From Portulaca oleracea (Eukaryota > Streptophyta > Magnoliopsida > Caryophyllales > Portulacaceae), in NCBI GenBank assembly GCA_029582165.1, contig CM055874.1, positions 3,980,114-4,044,113 on the forward strand: DNA of 64,000 nucleotides, in the 5' to 3' direction. Below are positions 32,614 to 42,936 of the stretch, piece by piece; within the stretch, counting starts at the first letter, position 1, and every line of letters begins with the position of its first letter. The notes under the pieces were generated by a model. The model was given only the letters and a program-made list of their open reading frames with translations, was not told the origin of the DNA and did not search any database. The translations under genes and the position numbers were made by a program.

Positions 32614-34794
32614 GACTAATCCTGAATCTGGATGAGACCAATCTCCGGATACAAACCCTTGAATTTCACCATTTGCTTCAATACAGCTCCATCCTGGTGC
32701 CTTGCTCGAATGTGCCCCAGTTACCGCGCTTCTCAATTCCTCCACTTCTTCCCACTGTTCTGCACTCGCTTGTATGTTGCTGAACACTATTAGATATCCT
32801 ACATTTTCTGGTTCCAATTCCATGAGATGTTTGACAGCGTATTCCCCGACTTTTCTGTCCGTGTATATCCTTGCTGCTGAAAGTAATGCACCCCAGATCC
32901 TGCTGTCAGGACACACAACCATTTTAAGAATCACGAGGAGAGCCTCTTTTAGCTTTCCTGATCGACCCAAGAGATCAACTATGCATGTGTAATGATTCAA
33001 ATTGGGATTCAACCCGAATTCCCACTTCATTTTAAGCAAGAGTTTGCATCCTTCATGGGTTAACCCAGCATGGCTACAAGCAGATAGTACGCTTAAAAAG
33101 GTGACAGCGTTTGGTTCGATGCCCTCTTTAAGCATCTGGTCAAAGTGCATCAAGGCTTCGAGCCCGAGCCCGTAGGTTCCCAATCCCTCAATCATGGATG
33201 TCCATACCACGACGTCTTTGTCAGCCATCATACCGAAACAATGCCTGGCAGAAGAAATGCTTCCACATCTGACATACATGTTCAGGACAGCAGTCTCCAA
33301 GACTGAATTTGTTTCAGAGGAAATGGATGTCGAGTTTCTGATGAAGTAGCCGTGAATTTGTTTGCCCAGATGCAAAGCTCCAGTGTCAACACACACATCA
33401 AGAAGCTTTTCTATTACACCAGCTGTGATTTCAACTCCAGCAGATTGTAGCTGCTTGAACAACCTAATGGCCTTATCGTATTGCCCGTGTTCTATAAAAC
33501 CTGTCATCAGAGTGCTCCATGTCACAGTGGTTCGAGAAGGGATTTCTTGAAACAATCTAATGGAAGCATCCAAATGACTAGACTTAGCATACAGATCCAT
33601 CAAACAGGTCAGAAAAATTTGATCAGCCAAGCCAGTCTTAGTGGCAAAACAATGCAGCTGTACACCCTGACAAAGACTTCCAAATTTGGACAACGCAGAT
33701 GCGATTAAGGTTACAGTCTCAACTGTGGGTGTCACTTCTCTCAGTATGCCATGGACTTTTGCTACCAATGCTTCTATGTTTCCAACTCCAATATAAAAGG
33801 AAATCAAGATATTCCAGGCCACGATATCAACTGTACTGAGCTCGGAGAAGAGATCTTCAACATCTTCAGGGGTACCATTGTTAGTATACATCTGCAAGAG
33901 TGAGTTTCCTACAGATTTATCATTTAGAAACCCTTGTTTCAACAGATAGCCGTGAAATTGCTTGCCTGAATTTGCATTCCAACAAGAAGAGTTAGAGCAT
34001 GCTCGCAACATAGTGATCACAGTCACAAAATTGGGTTCTAATTCCCTTCTCATTTCAGTGAACAATTTAAAAGGTTGCACTGAGCTCCCTTCATTAACAT
34101 AGCCTGAAATCAATGAAGTCCAAGACACTTGGTCTCTCAGGGACATTTCGTCGAACAGCTTATGAGCAGCATCAATGCTACCGCATTTCATGCAGAACTC
34201 AATCAAGATGTTGCAGAAATACAAATCGGAACTAAAACCCGTATGAATTCCAACACAATGTATCATTTTCGCACAACTCAAACCACAGCCAAGCATCATA
34301 TACAGTTGGTTTATTATTGGCAGAGTAAAACCATCATGCAGAACACCCAACTCCCTCATTCGCCTATAAATCAAAATACCCATTTGAAAATCACCCAAAT
34401 CAAGAGCTGATTTCATCACCAAGTTCCAAACTTTTGATCTGGGTTCTCGCAAAGAGCTCATAACATTGAAAGAGCTGCCAATGTCACCGAATTCAGCATA
34501 CAAACTGAGAAGCTCTGAAGCAACAGAGGTGGAGTGAATACGAGAAGATACAACAAGATGAGCATGAATGAGTTTAAGGCATTGAAGGTCTCTGCAAAGA
34601 GGCAAGGAAGGAGAAGAGAGAGTGCAGAAAGATGACGATTTTAAGTTATGGGTGTGAAGAAGAAACGGGATGATGAAGGTGGATGGTGTTTGTACCAGGC
34701 GAAAAAGTCCATGGCAAGGAGAAAGAATGTTGGAAAATTGGAGACAAAGAAATGAAATTGAGAATGCAATCCTCAAAAGTCTTTGTGAAATCAA
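32542..34794 (-). CDS. PPR protein, PLS class with E domain
   Basis: PPR proteins bind organellar RNA base by base; E-class members usually serve C-to-U editing. The frame is a long run of PLS-type repeats (for example QVSWTSLISGYVNEG, VVWTSMIEGLGTYG, NHYTCIVDLLGRSGKL). It ends with an E domain (VGYLIVFSNIQASAEQWEEV, then SKAPGWSCIEANGE) and has no DYW deaminase. There is no in-frame ATG before residue 112 (34461). The frame opens after a stop with TTG at 34794, although clear PPR sequence (CLKLIHAHLVVSS) lies upstream of that ATG. Three options exist. An upstream exon could be spliced in; a pyrimidine-rich acceptor, CCTCTTTGCAG, precedes 34591. A non-AUG start could be used. Or the start is lost. 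The C-terminus is changed by a 50-bp duplication. The downstream gene on the same strand is independent. Confidence 0.85.
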   Translation of the reverse strand: MISQRLLRIAFSISFLCLQFSNILSPCHGLFRLVQTPSTFIIPFLLHTHNLKSSSFCTLSSPSLPLCRDLQCLKLIHAHLVVSSRIHSTSVASELLSLYAEFGDIGSSFNVMSSLREPRSKVWNLVMKSALDLGDFQMGILIYRRMRELGVLHDGFTLPIINQLYMMLGCGLSCAKMIHCVGIHTGFSSDLYFCNILIEFCMKCGSIDAAHKLFDEMSLRDQVSWTSLISGYVNEGSSVQPFKLFTEMRRELEPNFVTVITMLRACSNSSCWNANSGKQFHGYLLKQGFLNDKSVGNSLLQMYTNNGTPEDVEDLFSELSTVDIVAWNILISFYIGVGNIEALVAKVHGILREVTPTVETVTLIASALSKFGSLCQGVQLHCFATKTGLADQIFLTCLMDLYAKSSHLDASIRLFQEIPSRTTVTWSTLMTGFIEHGQYDKAIRLFKQLQSAGVEITAGVIEKLLDVCVDTGALHLGKQIHGYFIRNSTSISSETNSVLETAVLNMYVRCGSISSARHCFGMMADKDVVVWTSMIEGLGTYGLGLEALMHFDQMLKEGIEPNAVTFLSVLSACSHAGLTHEGCKLLLKMKWEFGLNPNLNHYTCIVDLLGRSGKLKEALLVILKMVVCPDSRIWGALLSAARIYTDRKVGEYAVKHLMELEPENVGYLIVFSNIQASAEQWEEVEELRSAVTGAHSSKAPGWSCIEANGEIQGFVSGDWSHPDSGLVYELLGFLSRQIKDQDMSTSCLGC

Positions 34795-34953
34795 CCCTCA
34801 ATTGAAGTACATGAATATATTGGTCACCCTTATGTGGAAAATTTTCTGACAAAAGGTGAGACCACAAAACTGAAAATCATACTTATGTTGGAATCTTTCT
34901 TATGAAGTTTTTGAGTGGATCTTTCGTGGTGTATTATTAATCCTTTTGTTATA

Positions 34954-35472
34954 TTCCTTCCGTTCCATATTAATTGTCGTCTTTGGAAATTGTGCATTCA
35001 AAATTCAAAACATTTGACCATAAATTTCTCAATATATACAATGAGTTACTCCCTCCATTCCTCAATATCCGTCACTTTAACTAATTCTTTACTTTTCACA
35101 ATATCTGTCACTTTATAATTCCAATACAATATTAATGACAATTTTCTAAATTTACCTCTTACTTTTATCGTTATCAATACAACTATATAACCAAAATAGA
35201 AATCTATCTATTACTTATGTCATTTTCAATACAATTATCATTCTCAATACTATTTTCTTAAAATCCTCCCAAAACTCAAATGTGACAATTATTGAGGAAA
35301 GGAGGGAGTACTATATAAAATTGTCACCATCAGATTTATAACGGAAAATACTATCATAAAAATATAATATTGCAATTGTTAATAACATATTATGTAAGAA
35401 ATTATCAATCAAAGAATGACATTGGAGACCGTGAAAGTCAAAATTATGACAATTAATATGGAATGAAGGGAG
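34954..35472. mobile_element. Stowaway-like MITE, interrupted by a second one
   Basis: Ends TTCCTTCCGTTCCATATTAA and AATATGGAATGAAGGGAG are flanked by TA. The two halves (34954-35048 and 35309-35472) join to give a sequence collinear with the intact copy at 46255-46511, for example TTGGAGACCGTGAAAGTCA and TATTGCAATTGTTAATAACA. The break falls exactly at a TA where a different Stowaway-like element has inserted. It lies in the 5' region of the PPR gene. Confidence 0.85.
35049..35308. mobile_element. Inner Stowaway-like MITE, TA target site
   Basis: This 260-bp element begins CTCCCTCCATTCCTCAATAT and ends ATTGAGGAAAGGAGGGAG, which are inverted copies. It is flanked by TA at 35047-35048 and 35309-35310. 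It is younger than the outer element, which it splits. Confidence 0.88.
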
Positions 35473-35802
35473 TATAGTATATGCAATAGTTTGCTACTGT
35501 CTTGAAATGAAGGTGGAAAGATATGCATTGAGGTGACCAATAGATTCAGATCATGTACTCCTCCAAGGGTTGATTTTACAAAGAATTCATGCAAAACAAT
35601 GATCATGAAGAAAGCATAGTCAAATATACATTCAACAATCAACCACTTGATATTGCTTCTTTTGTTTGTGACAAATGCACCTTATAAATTCCTAAAACTA
35701 CCCAAAAAGATTGCCTCGTACGTTGGAAGTTCTCTCCTGTACAACCAATTCAATGTACAATAATATTACAACTGCAATACATTATACAGGAATGACAAGG
35801 GT

Positions 35803-38115
35803 TTAATCAACATCAACGAATGATGTGCAGTCAATATCCTGCAGTGACATTTTCCCCAAGTACAGATCGCTAATGTGGGTGGCACAAAGCGGAAAGCATT
35901 TCTTGTCTAAACTTTCATGAATTGTAGCCATTCCGGGCACCCATTTCTTCTGATCCTTTGGATCGATGTTAAGCCGGTTTTGCAGTAGCCAAACCCGGTA
36001 AGTAATGGTGTCGTTTCTGTCACAAAAATGAGCTGCACAAGTATACCCAGGTTCATCATATGCCAATCCGATCAAAGTCATAGTCAGGGCTCCATCCACA
36101 GGCTTCACGTCTGCAACGAATCCATCCCCCATGGATTTTACCTCCCTTTCAGAAGGGAAATACGTCTCCTCGTTTCCTTCCAAATCCAACACCTTCAAAT
36201 CCTTTGAAAAATGCCTGATGGTCTCGCGTTTTGTGGACTCGTGCTTCTCTGCTAACGTCAAAAGACAGGAAAATCTTAAGTGATAGCTTACAACGATCTT
36301 CACCATCTGGAAGTTCCTGCAGCAACAGAAGTACTCAAGCCATCTTCTTCCCACCCCGGCATACCACTTTATGATGTCAATATCTTCGAGGGTGATTAGT
36401 AAGCTAATAGGGCGAGGACGACCCATTTCATTTGTGAAACCTACAAGCCTAACTGCCCTCCTAATTAGCTCCATTGGAGCCGCCACTTTCATGCAGAGTT
36501 TTGTCAAGTCTTGGATCGTCCTCTCGCTGTATTTCCTCTCTTCTTCCTCTTGTGCCTTCCTTTCTTCTTCCTCCAAGGCCCTTTTCACTTTCAAAGGGTT
36601 CAAATGCTTGTCGACTTCCTCTTGAAACTTGTCGTACGCATCAACAAGCTCTTGGGGCAATTGGTCCCTGATCCTATCCAAGGACAGAAAATCACCGGCC
36701 GTGAGTTGCCGGTGCCAATTCCATCTCTCTTCTTCCAATGAACCTAAGAACTCCTGGACAACTTCATCCGCCCAGGACCGAAAAATCTCCCTCACTTCAT
36801 CCTCGATATGGTAATCAAACTTAAACCCATTACTCTGCTTCAACTTCTTGAAAACATGGCTGAATAGTTTCATCCCCAACTTCCTCCGGTTCCTCTCCCT
36901 CGCATTTTTCAGCTCCATAGCCCTCACTTCCTTTTGTCTTTGAAACTTCTTTCGCGCCCTTTTTGCCTTTTCTGAAAGAGGCGGCCTCAATACCGAAGGA
37001 GCAACAGCCCGAAGTTCCATCCCTAAGAAATCAATCTTCTCAGAGACCGCGCTATGAATCGTAGTCCTCAATCTATCCACCTTCAATTCCAACTCATTCT
37101 CCAAATGCTTCAAAACCCAGTTCAACAAATCCATAGCCAACACTTTCGACCCCGACGTGATCATCAACATCTCATCCAAATACCTAACTGCATAAACCTT
37201 CACAGCCTTGTAAATAACAGCATCACTAACATCATCAACCTTAGGATTAGCCTCGTTCATCCGATGTCGAATCTTTTGAATCTTCTTATCAAACCCATTC
37301 AAGTAAATATTAATCAAAATCCCACACAACCCACATTCCTGAGGCAACCCTCTTCCCAAATAACCCCCACCCAGCTCAATCCTCAACACCCCTGATTCAA
37401 ACAACTTCTTAATCAACCCAATCAACAACCCATCATCAATTCTCTGCCCTAGGATCGAACAAAGCCTACCCACATGTCTATCATCAAAAAATGATCTCTG
37501 AAATGCAACAGTGAACCACCAATTAGGGTTCTCCACAGATTTCTTAAGGTACCTAATTGCAGTATGACGACCCAACCCAGGTCGACCCCCATAAACAAAT
37601 GTGGCAAATCCACCATCATAGACAGTTTCAAGAACCAATCTCAGGGCTTCGATTACAACCTTCAATTTCAAATTGGGTAAAATCAGAGACTCACCGTGCT
37701 TTCTAGAAGGCCCCAATCTGACGCAGCAGGACAACGGGTCGAACTCGTTGCGGGCGAGTTGGAGACCGAGTTGGTGGAGGTCGAACCGGGTTGAGACCGA
37801 GTCGAGTGTGAGTTCGTGGGGGCGAGTTGCGGCGATGTTCTGGGAGGCGGTGAGAAGGACGGAGGGTGATGCGACGACGTTTTGGAGGAGGTTGGAGAAC
37901 CTGCCATGGCGGTAGTGGGAGAGGATTAGGGTTTTGAGGTGGGGTTGAGTTAGGGTTTTAGGAGGGTTTAAGGCAGGTGGGTCGGTAGAGATGGCGGCAG
38001 AAAGGGTTGAGTGAAGATGATGAGAGGAACTGATCAATGAAGGTGAAAGTTTTGATCGTGATGATGATGATGATGGGTTGATGATGATCGTGGTTCTTCG
38101 TAGGGCTAAGAGCAT
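35803..38115 (-). CDS. nMAT3: Nuclear group II intron maturase (nMAT)
   Basis: This 770-residue intronless protein helps splice organellar (mitochondrial) group II introns. The Ser/Arg-rich N-terminus (about 1-45) fits an organelle presequence. The reverse transcriptase-like part spans about 145-365 with VYGGRPGLGRHTAIRYLK and GRGLPQECGLCGIL. The catalytic YADD box reads YLDE (312-315), so polymerase activity is probably lost. The maturase X domain lies around 540-640 (LVGFTNEMGRPRP, KWYAGVGRRWLEYF). Cys/His pairs near 693-698 and 744-747 (LCATH) are remnants of the HNH endonuclease. The start at 38115 is the first in-frame ATG of the frame, and the leader is CT-rich. The family is certain. 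The paralogue is chosen from synteny: At5g04050 lies between SDP1 and PMT7 in Arabidopsis; nMAT2 is the alternative. Confidence 0.92.
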   Translation of the reverse strand: MLLALRRTTIIINPSSSSSRSKLSPSLISSSHHLHSTLSAAISTDPPALNPPKTLTQPHLKTLILSHYRHGRFSNLLQNVVASPSVLLTASQNIAATRPHELTLDSVSTRFDLHQLGLQLARNEFDPLSCCVRLGPSRKHGESLILPNLKLKVVIEALRLVLETVYDGGFATFVYGGRPGLGRHTAIRYLKKSVENPNWWFTVAFQRSFFDDRHVGRLCSILGQRIDDGLLIGLIKKLFESGVLRIELGGGYLGRGLPQECGLCGILINIYLNGFDKKIQKIRHRMNEANPKVDDVSDAVIYKAVKVYAVRYLDEMLMITSGSKVLAMDLLNWVLKHLENELELKVDRLRTTIHSAVSEKIDFLGMELRAVAPSVLRPPLSEKAKRARKKFQRQKEVRAMELKNARERNRRKLGMKLFSHVFKKLKQSNGFKFDYHIEDEVREIFRSWADEVVQEFLGSLEEERWNWHRQLTAGDFLSLDRIRDQLPQELVDAYDKFQEEVDKHLNPLKVKRALEEEERKAQEEEERKYSERTIQDLTKLCMKVAAPMELIRRAVRLVGFTNEMGRPRPISLLITLEDIDIIKWYAGVGRRWLEYFCCCRNFQMVKIVVSYHLRFSCLLTLAEKHESTKRETIRHFSKDLKVLDLEGNEETYFPSEREVKSMGDGFVADVKPVDGALTMTLIGLAYDEPGYTCAAHFCDRNDTITYRVWLLQNRLNIDPKDQKKWVPGMATIHESLDKKCFPLCATHISDLYLGKMSLQDIDCTSFVDVD

Positions 38116-38260
38116 TGAAGCTTCCTCACTCTCACTCAAAACTCAACAATGGAGGTAGAGAGAGAAAGAGAACGACAGAAAGAGAGAAAGAAAGACAGAG
38201 AAAGACAGAGATTTGAGGTGGCCCAATGAAGATTGGGCCATTGCTAAGGTCCACTGTTTA
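38116..38260 (-). promoter_or_regulatory. CT-rich leader of the maturase gene
   Basis: On the minus strand this is a run of CTTTCTCTCTCTTTCTGTC-type pyrimidine repeats directly before the start codon, as is common in plant 5' UTRs. No TATA box could be fixed. Confidence 0.45.
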
Positions 38261-38594
38261 TGAGCCTTAATCCAGTTTTCAAGCCCATTGGACTCATTTG
38301 CTGTCTCTTCTTTTTTCTAAAAAAAAAGGGGAGGAAAAAGAAGGAAAGATGAGTGGGAAAAGATGCAAGAAAGAAAAGAAAGCTTTTTTTTATACCAAAA
38401 AGAATATGTGAATAATGGGAGCTTTTAAGAAGATGATGTGAGAGGAAAGTATGGCTCATTTGAAGGATTAGGCTTGAGTGTTTTGGAATTGTATGAGGCT
38501 CTCATATTGCATATGTTGTTGTTGCTTCCTCGTTTCGCTTGTTTGAGCAATTTTACGAGAAGAAACATTATTAGAGTTTGAATGTGGTAGAGAT

Positions 38595-39215
38595 AAGGAT
38601 GTTGCGATGAATTTCTGGTAATACTAAGTTAGACATGATTAGGAATGTTGTCTGTCGAACTAAACTAGGGTGGCGTCTATTAATAATAAGTTAAGAGAAA
38701 TTAGATTGAGATAGTTTGGATATGTCCTCGGAAAAAATGAAGATGTACTCAGTTAGAAGGTGTGAGGGGATTAAGATAACCCAGGGACGTCGTGGGTGTG
38801 GGAGACCTGAAAAGTACATTCGAGAGGTGATAAGAGTGGATTTAAAGCATCTAGGCTTAGAGGATGACATGAGAGAGCAAATATCAAGGTCGTATAGTGA
38901 TGTTAGCTGGTATGGTATTGTGGCTGGTCTTGCTTTGTTGTCTTGTGCCTTCTATTTTTGTTTGTTATTTGGGTACATCTAGCTCGTCCTTAACTGTATG
39001 GAGCACACATGTTTGTTTTTCTCCTTTTTTCACTTGTTTTCCTATTTTCTTTAACTTGGTTTTTCAAAGGTTTCTAACTTTATTTCTCTGATTTGAACAT
39101 TTCTTTTATTCTTAGGAATTAGTCTCTTTATTAACTCTTATTCATGGGGGAAAATTGTCTACATATGAATCCTCGGACTATGCTTAAATACTTTGAAAAG
39201 AAGTTGTTGTTGCTG
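38595..39215 (+). mobile_element. RTE-type LINE 3' end, 5'-truncated
   Basis: Conceptual translation gives LRWMSGNTKLDMIRN, a stretch ending LREIRLR, then after a stop FGYVLGKNEDVLS, GRRGCGRPEKYIREVIRVDL and LEDDMREQISRSYSDVSW. This is the C-terminal order of plant RTE/non-LTR ORF2 proteins (LRWFGHV...RGRGRPKKTW...D). Near 39207 the sequence passes into GTTGTTGTTGCTGCTACT, the kind of short tandem tail that ends RTE elements. At least one stop (38700s) and the missing 5' part make it a dead relic. Confidence 0.72.
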
Positions 39216-39833
39216 CTACTGATAATACCAATTTTATATAATACTAGTACATGCTTATATATATAATTGACATAATAATTATAAAATGGCTAAAATGAAA
39301 AGGGAGGAGGTAACACTAGGGAGATGAAGGAAATATTTAAACTCCAATAACTTTAACCAACCTTTAATGATCTCCAACACTATAATTAGACTGGTAGACT
39401 TTTTCCCCACCTATAAACTATTTCCCCTTATTGAAAACTTTAACCATAGACTAGTGTATGAACAATGAGCCCTATTGTATATGAACATAAGATCTAAGAC
39501 AAGATAGTTGTTAAGTTGACAACTATCTCAAGTTTTTAAGTTTTTGACTTGGGTTTAATTTTTTTATGAAAAAAAATATTTTTATGTAGAAAAACTATGG
39601 AATTAATAGGTCTTTTTTTTTCAATTATTGATAGTTGAAAGGCTTAGCCGGAAGGCTTAAAAGTTTACGGCAAACACCAAACCGCAATAAAAAGCAACCA
39701 ACCAATCTAAAAGAAATGGTTACGTACACCCAAACACTGCTAAAATAAATAGCACAGCAATGACGATCGCACCAACGACTGTCAAAGACCATCACACTCA
39801 ATCACGCTGTTAAAGATCTATAACTTCAGTTTA

Positions 39834-40073
39834 GGCCGTGTTCTTTTCTGCGATTGGCAAACTGCGGTACCACAGCCTACCGCAATTTGCCACAACCCAC
39901 CGTATTTTACCGCAAATCATTACTTTTCTCTCTCCTCACCTTTCTCTCTTCACTTTTCTCCTCTACTTTTTACATTCTCTCTCCTCACCTACCCCACATA
40001 CTAATAACCTACCACAATTCCACCACACCCCACCACACCATTCCGCAAAATACCGCATAAAAGAACACGGCCT
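39834..40073. mobile_element. MITE of the GGCC..GTTCTTTT family
   Basis: Perfect inverted termini: GGCCGTGTTCTTTT at the left, and AAAAGAACACGGCC at the right. The interior is made of ACCGCAATTTGCC, CCACAACCCACC and a CTCTCTCCTCACCT block. It is 240 bp. Flanks are TTA and TAG, so no perfect target duplication remains. Confidence 0.8.
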
Positions 40074-40936
40074 AGTGTATCATCAAGAACTCGCACGCCA
40101 ATAGGTCATATTTATACTTTATACGTTCCAGGAGCTTATAAGTAAGAAATTACTTATCTTACCTATCTTTACTTATATTATCTATTTTTATTTACTTTTT
40201 CTACACTACTTATACAATATCCAATATTTTTTTTCCTTATGTTATCTTACTTACCTTTCTCACCCATCCCTACTTATATTACTGACTTTTGTTACACCTC
40301 TTCTTCTTTAAAAGTCTAAACAACATCACCAATCTTTATAATTTATAGATGGTTGCTTCAAAAATAATTCACAATGAACATATACCCAAATTGGGGGCCT
40401 TAGATAGTGGGTACTATGATTTGTTTTTCGTGGAAAATACCAAAGGAAACTTCCTAGAAAACTCACTCTCAACATCGTGATAGTTGGGACACCCCTTTCT
40501 GCATCTAGTTGCCTGCTTGTTTACTTCTGCAGTCTGCAAAGTACAGGATAAAAAAAAAAAAGTGCAGCAATCTATGACTAATTAAGGTTTATGTTTTCAT
40601 TAATTTATCTAGCGAAAACAAAAATTCTCTGCACCCTTTGTAAGACTAACCAATATTTTACTCTATTTTTAGGTTAAGAAAATAACAACTCATTAGTATT
40701 ATATTATCACCTCCCAAAACATTATGTGACCAAGTATCAACAACTATTTTGTTGATAATTTTAAAAGGCAAATGTCGCCAGCAATTATTGACGTTTTTTA
40801 GTAAGAAAAAGATCGTCATCCTGTGGTGATAGTTAAGGTTATAATTGTATTATTGTCAAATATTCATTAATATTTTTTTATCATCAATACGCAAGAGTTA
40901 AATAAAAAAAAGGTTATAACTATATGACATTTATAA

Positions 40937-41227
40937 GGCTCTATTCTTTTTTTTTTTTTATGATTGGGGTGTGGTACCGCGCACCGCACCGCACCGCACT
41001 ACTCAATATTTTACCACACTTCACCACATTTTACCACAATTATTATCAATATATTTTCTTATTTTTCTCTCTCCTCACTTTTCTCTTTTACTTTTTACAT
41101 TTTTTTCCTTACCTACCTCATCTTTCACAACTATCGTCACAACTCACCATTACTCATCACACTTTTTCAAATTCCACCACGTCGCACCATTACCGCGTCG
41201 CATCGCACCATATAAAAGAACGGAGCC
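40937..41227. mobile_element. MITE of the GGCC..GTTCTTTT family, TAA duplication
   Basis: Termini GGCTCTATTCTTTT and AAAAGAACGGAGCC flank an ACCGCACCGCACC / CTCTCTCCTCAC interior. TAA occurs at both borders (40934-40936, 41228-41230), consistent with a PIF/Harbinger-type 3-bp target duplication. It is 291 bp. Confidence 0.8.
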
Positions 41228-41394
41228 TAAGCTTATAACTGTATGATTAACATGTTTCGGTACATTGATAACACTAAGTTATAAAAATCAGGTATATTGG
41301 TGTATATTGGTGTCAAAATTTAAAGATCGATATATTACAATCCAATACTACCAAAACTTAAATGATCTAATGATTCAATAATATTCTTATTTCT

Positions 41395-41928
<534 letters not shown>

Positions 41929-41944
41929 TAAAAGAGCCCATTTA

Positions 41945-42214
41945 GGGTCCGTTTGGACCTAGGAAAATAGGATGGAAAAAAAATCTCGTGGAAAAAAAAT
42001 TAGGAGGAAAAAAATTTTGGGGTAAAGTAAATTTATTTCTCTTGTTTGGTTTAAGTAAATTTTGAAGGAAAAAAATTGATTTTCTATTCAAATTTCTTTT
42101 CCTTGTTTGGTTTGAGGAAAAATACATGGAAAAATAAAATTTGCAAGAAAGCTTGTAAATATTAAGTTTCATTTTTTTGATCATATGATGTGATTTGGGA
42201 GAAAAAGAGAGAGT

Positions 42215-42255
<41 letters not shown>

Positions 42256-42327
42256 TAGAATTTGAGAGATAGAGAGAGAAAAAAGAGAGTTAGAGAGAGA
42301 GAGAGAGAAAAGAGAGTTAGAGAGAGA

Positions 42328-42359
<32 letters not shown>

Positions 42360-42547
42360 AGAGTGTTAGAGAAAGAGAGTTAGAGAGAGAGAGAGAAGAT
42401 AGTAAGAGAGAGAGCGAGAGAGAGAATAGAGAGTTAGAGAGAGAGAGAGAGAGCGAGAGAGAGAACGTTAGAGAGACAGAGAGAAGAAAGAGAAGAGACT
42501 TAAAGAGAAAGAAGAGAGAGTGCGCGAGAGAAAGAAGGAAGAGAGCT

Positions 42548-42578
<31 letters not shown>

Positions 42579-42630
42579 ACTTAGAGAGAGAGAAAGAGAA
42601 AAGAGAGAGAGCGAGAGAGAAAAGAAAGTT

Positions 42631-42663
<33 letters not shown>

Positions 42664-42933
42664 TTAGAGAGAGAGAGAAGAAAGTTAAAGAGAGAGAGAG
42701 AGACGAGTTAGAGAGATGATGAAATGAAAGGTTGGCTTTGATCAAAAAAATTTCTTCCAACTTTCCTTTCATTTTTGAAGGAAAATTTTTTTATTCATTT
42801 TTACTCCAAATTTTCCATGCAATTTTCCAACTATTTTTTTTACATTCCTTTTTTTCAGTCCAAACAAAGAAAATATTTTCATTTTCCAAAATAATTTTTT
42901 TTTCATGCTGTTTTGCAAGGTCCAAACGGACCC
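41945..42933. mobile_element. Tourist-like (PIF/Harbinger) MITE with GA array
   Basis: The left end GGGTCCGTTTGGACCTAGGA and right end AGGTCCAAACGGACCC are inverted copies. The arms stay complementary further in (GGAAAAAAATTTTGG against the TTTCCTTCAAAAATT side). TTA flanks both borders (41942-41944, 42934-42936), the Harbinger-type duplication. Most of the 989 bp is an internal GA-rich array. There is no transposase. Confidence 0.88.
42204..42715. repeat. GA-rich microsatellite array, about 500 bp
   Basis: Runs of (GA)n are punctuated by a repeating GAGAGTTAGAGAGAGA word and by single variants (GCGAGA, GATAG). The array fills the middle of the Tourist-like MITE. Confidence 0.95.
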
Positions 42934-42936
42934 TTA

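Noticed and set aside
32542..32700. Possible DYW deaminase at the PPR C-terminus
   Set aside because: The protein stops just after the E domain; no HxE or DYW residues are present.
42204..42715. GA array considered as a CRISPR-like or regulatory repeat
   Set aside because: Simple microsatellite with no spacers; the setting is a plant MITE.
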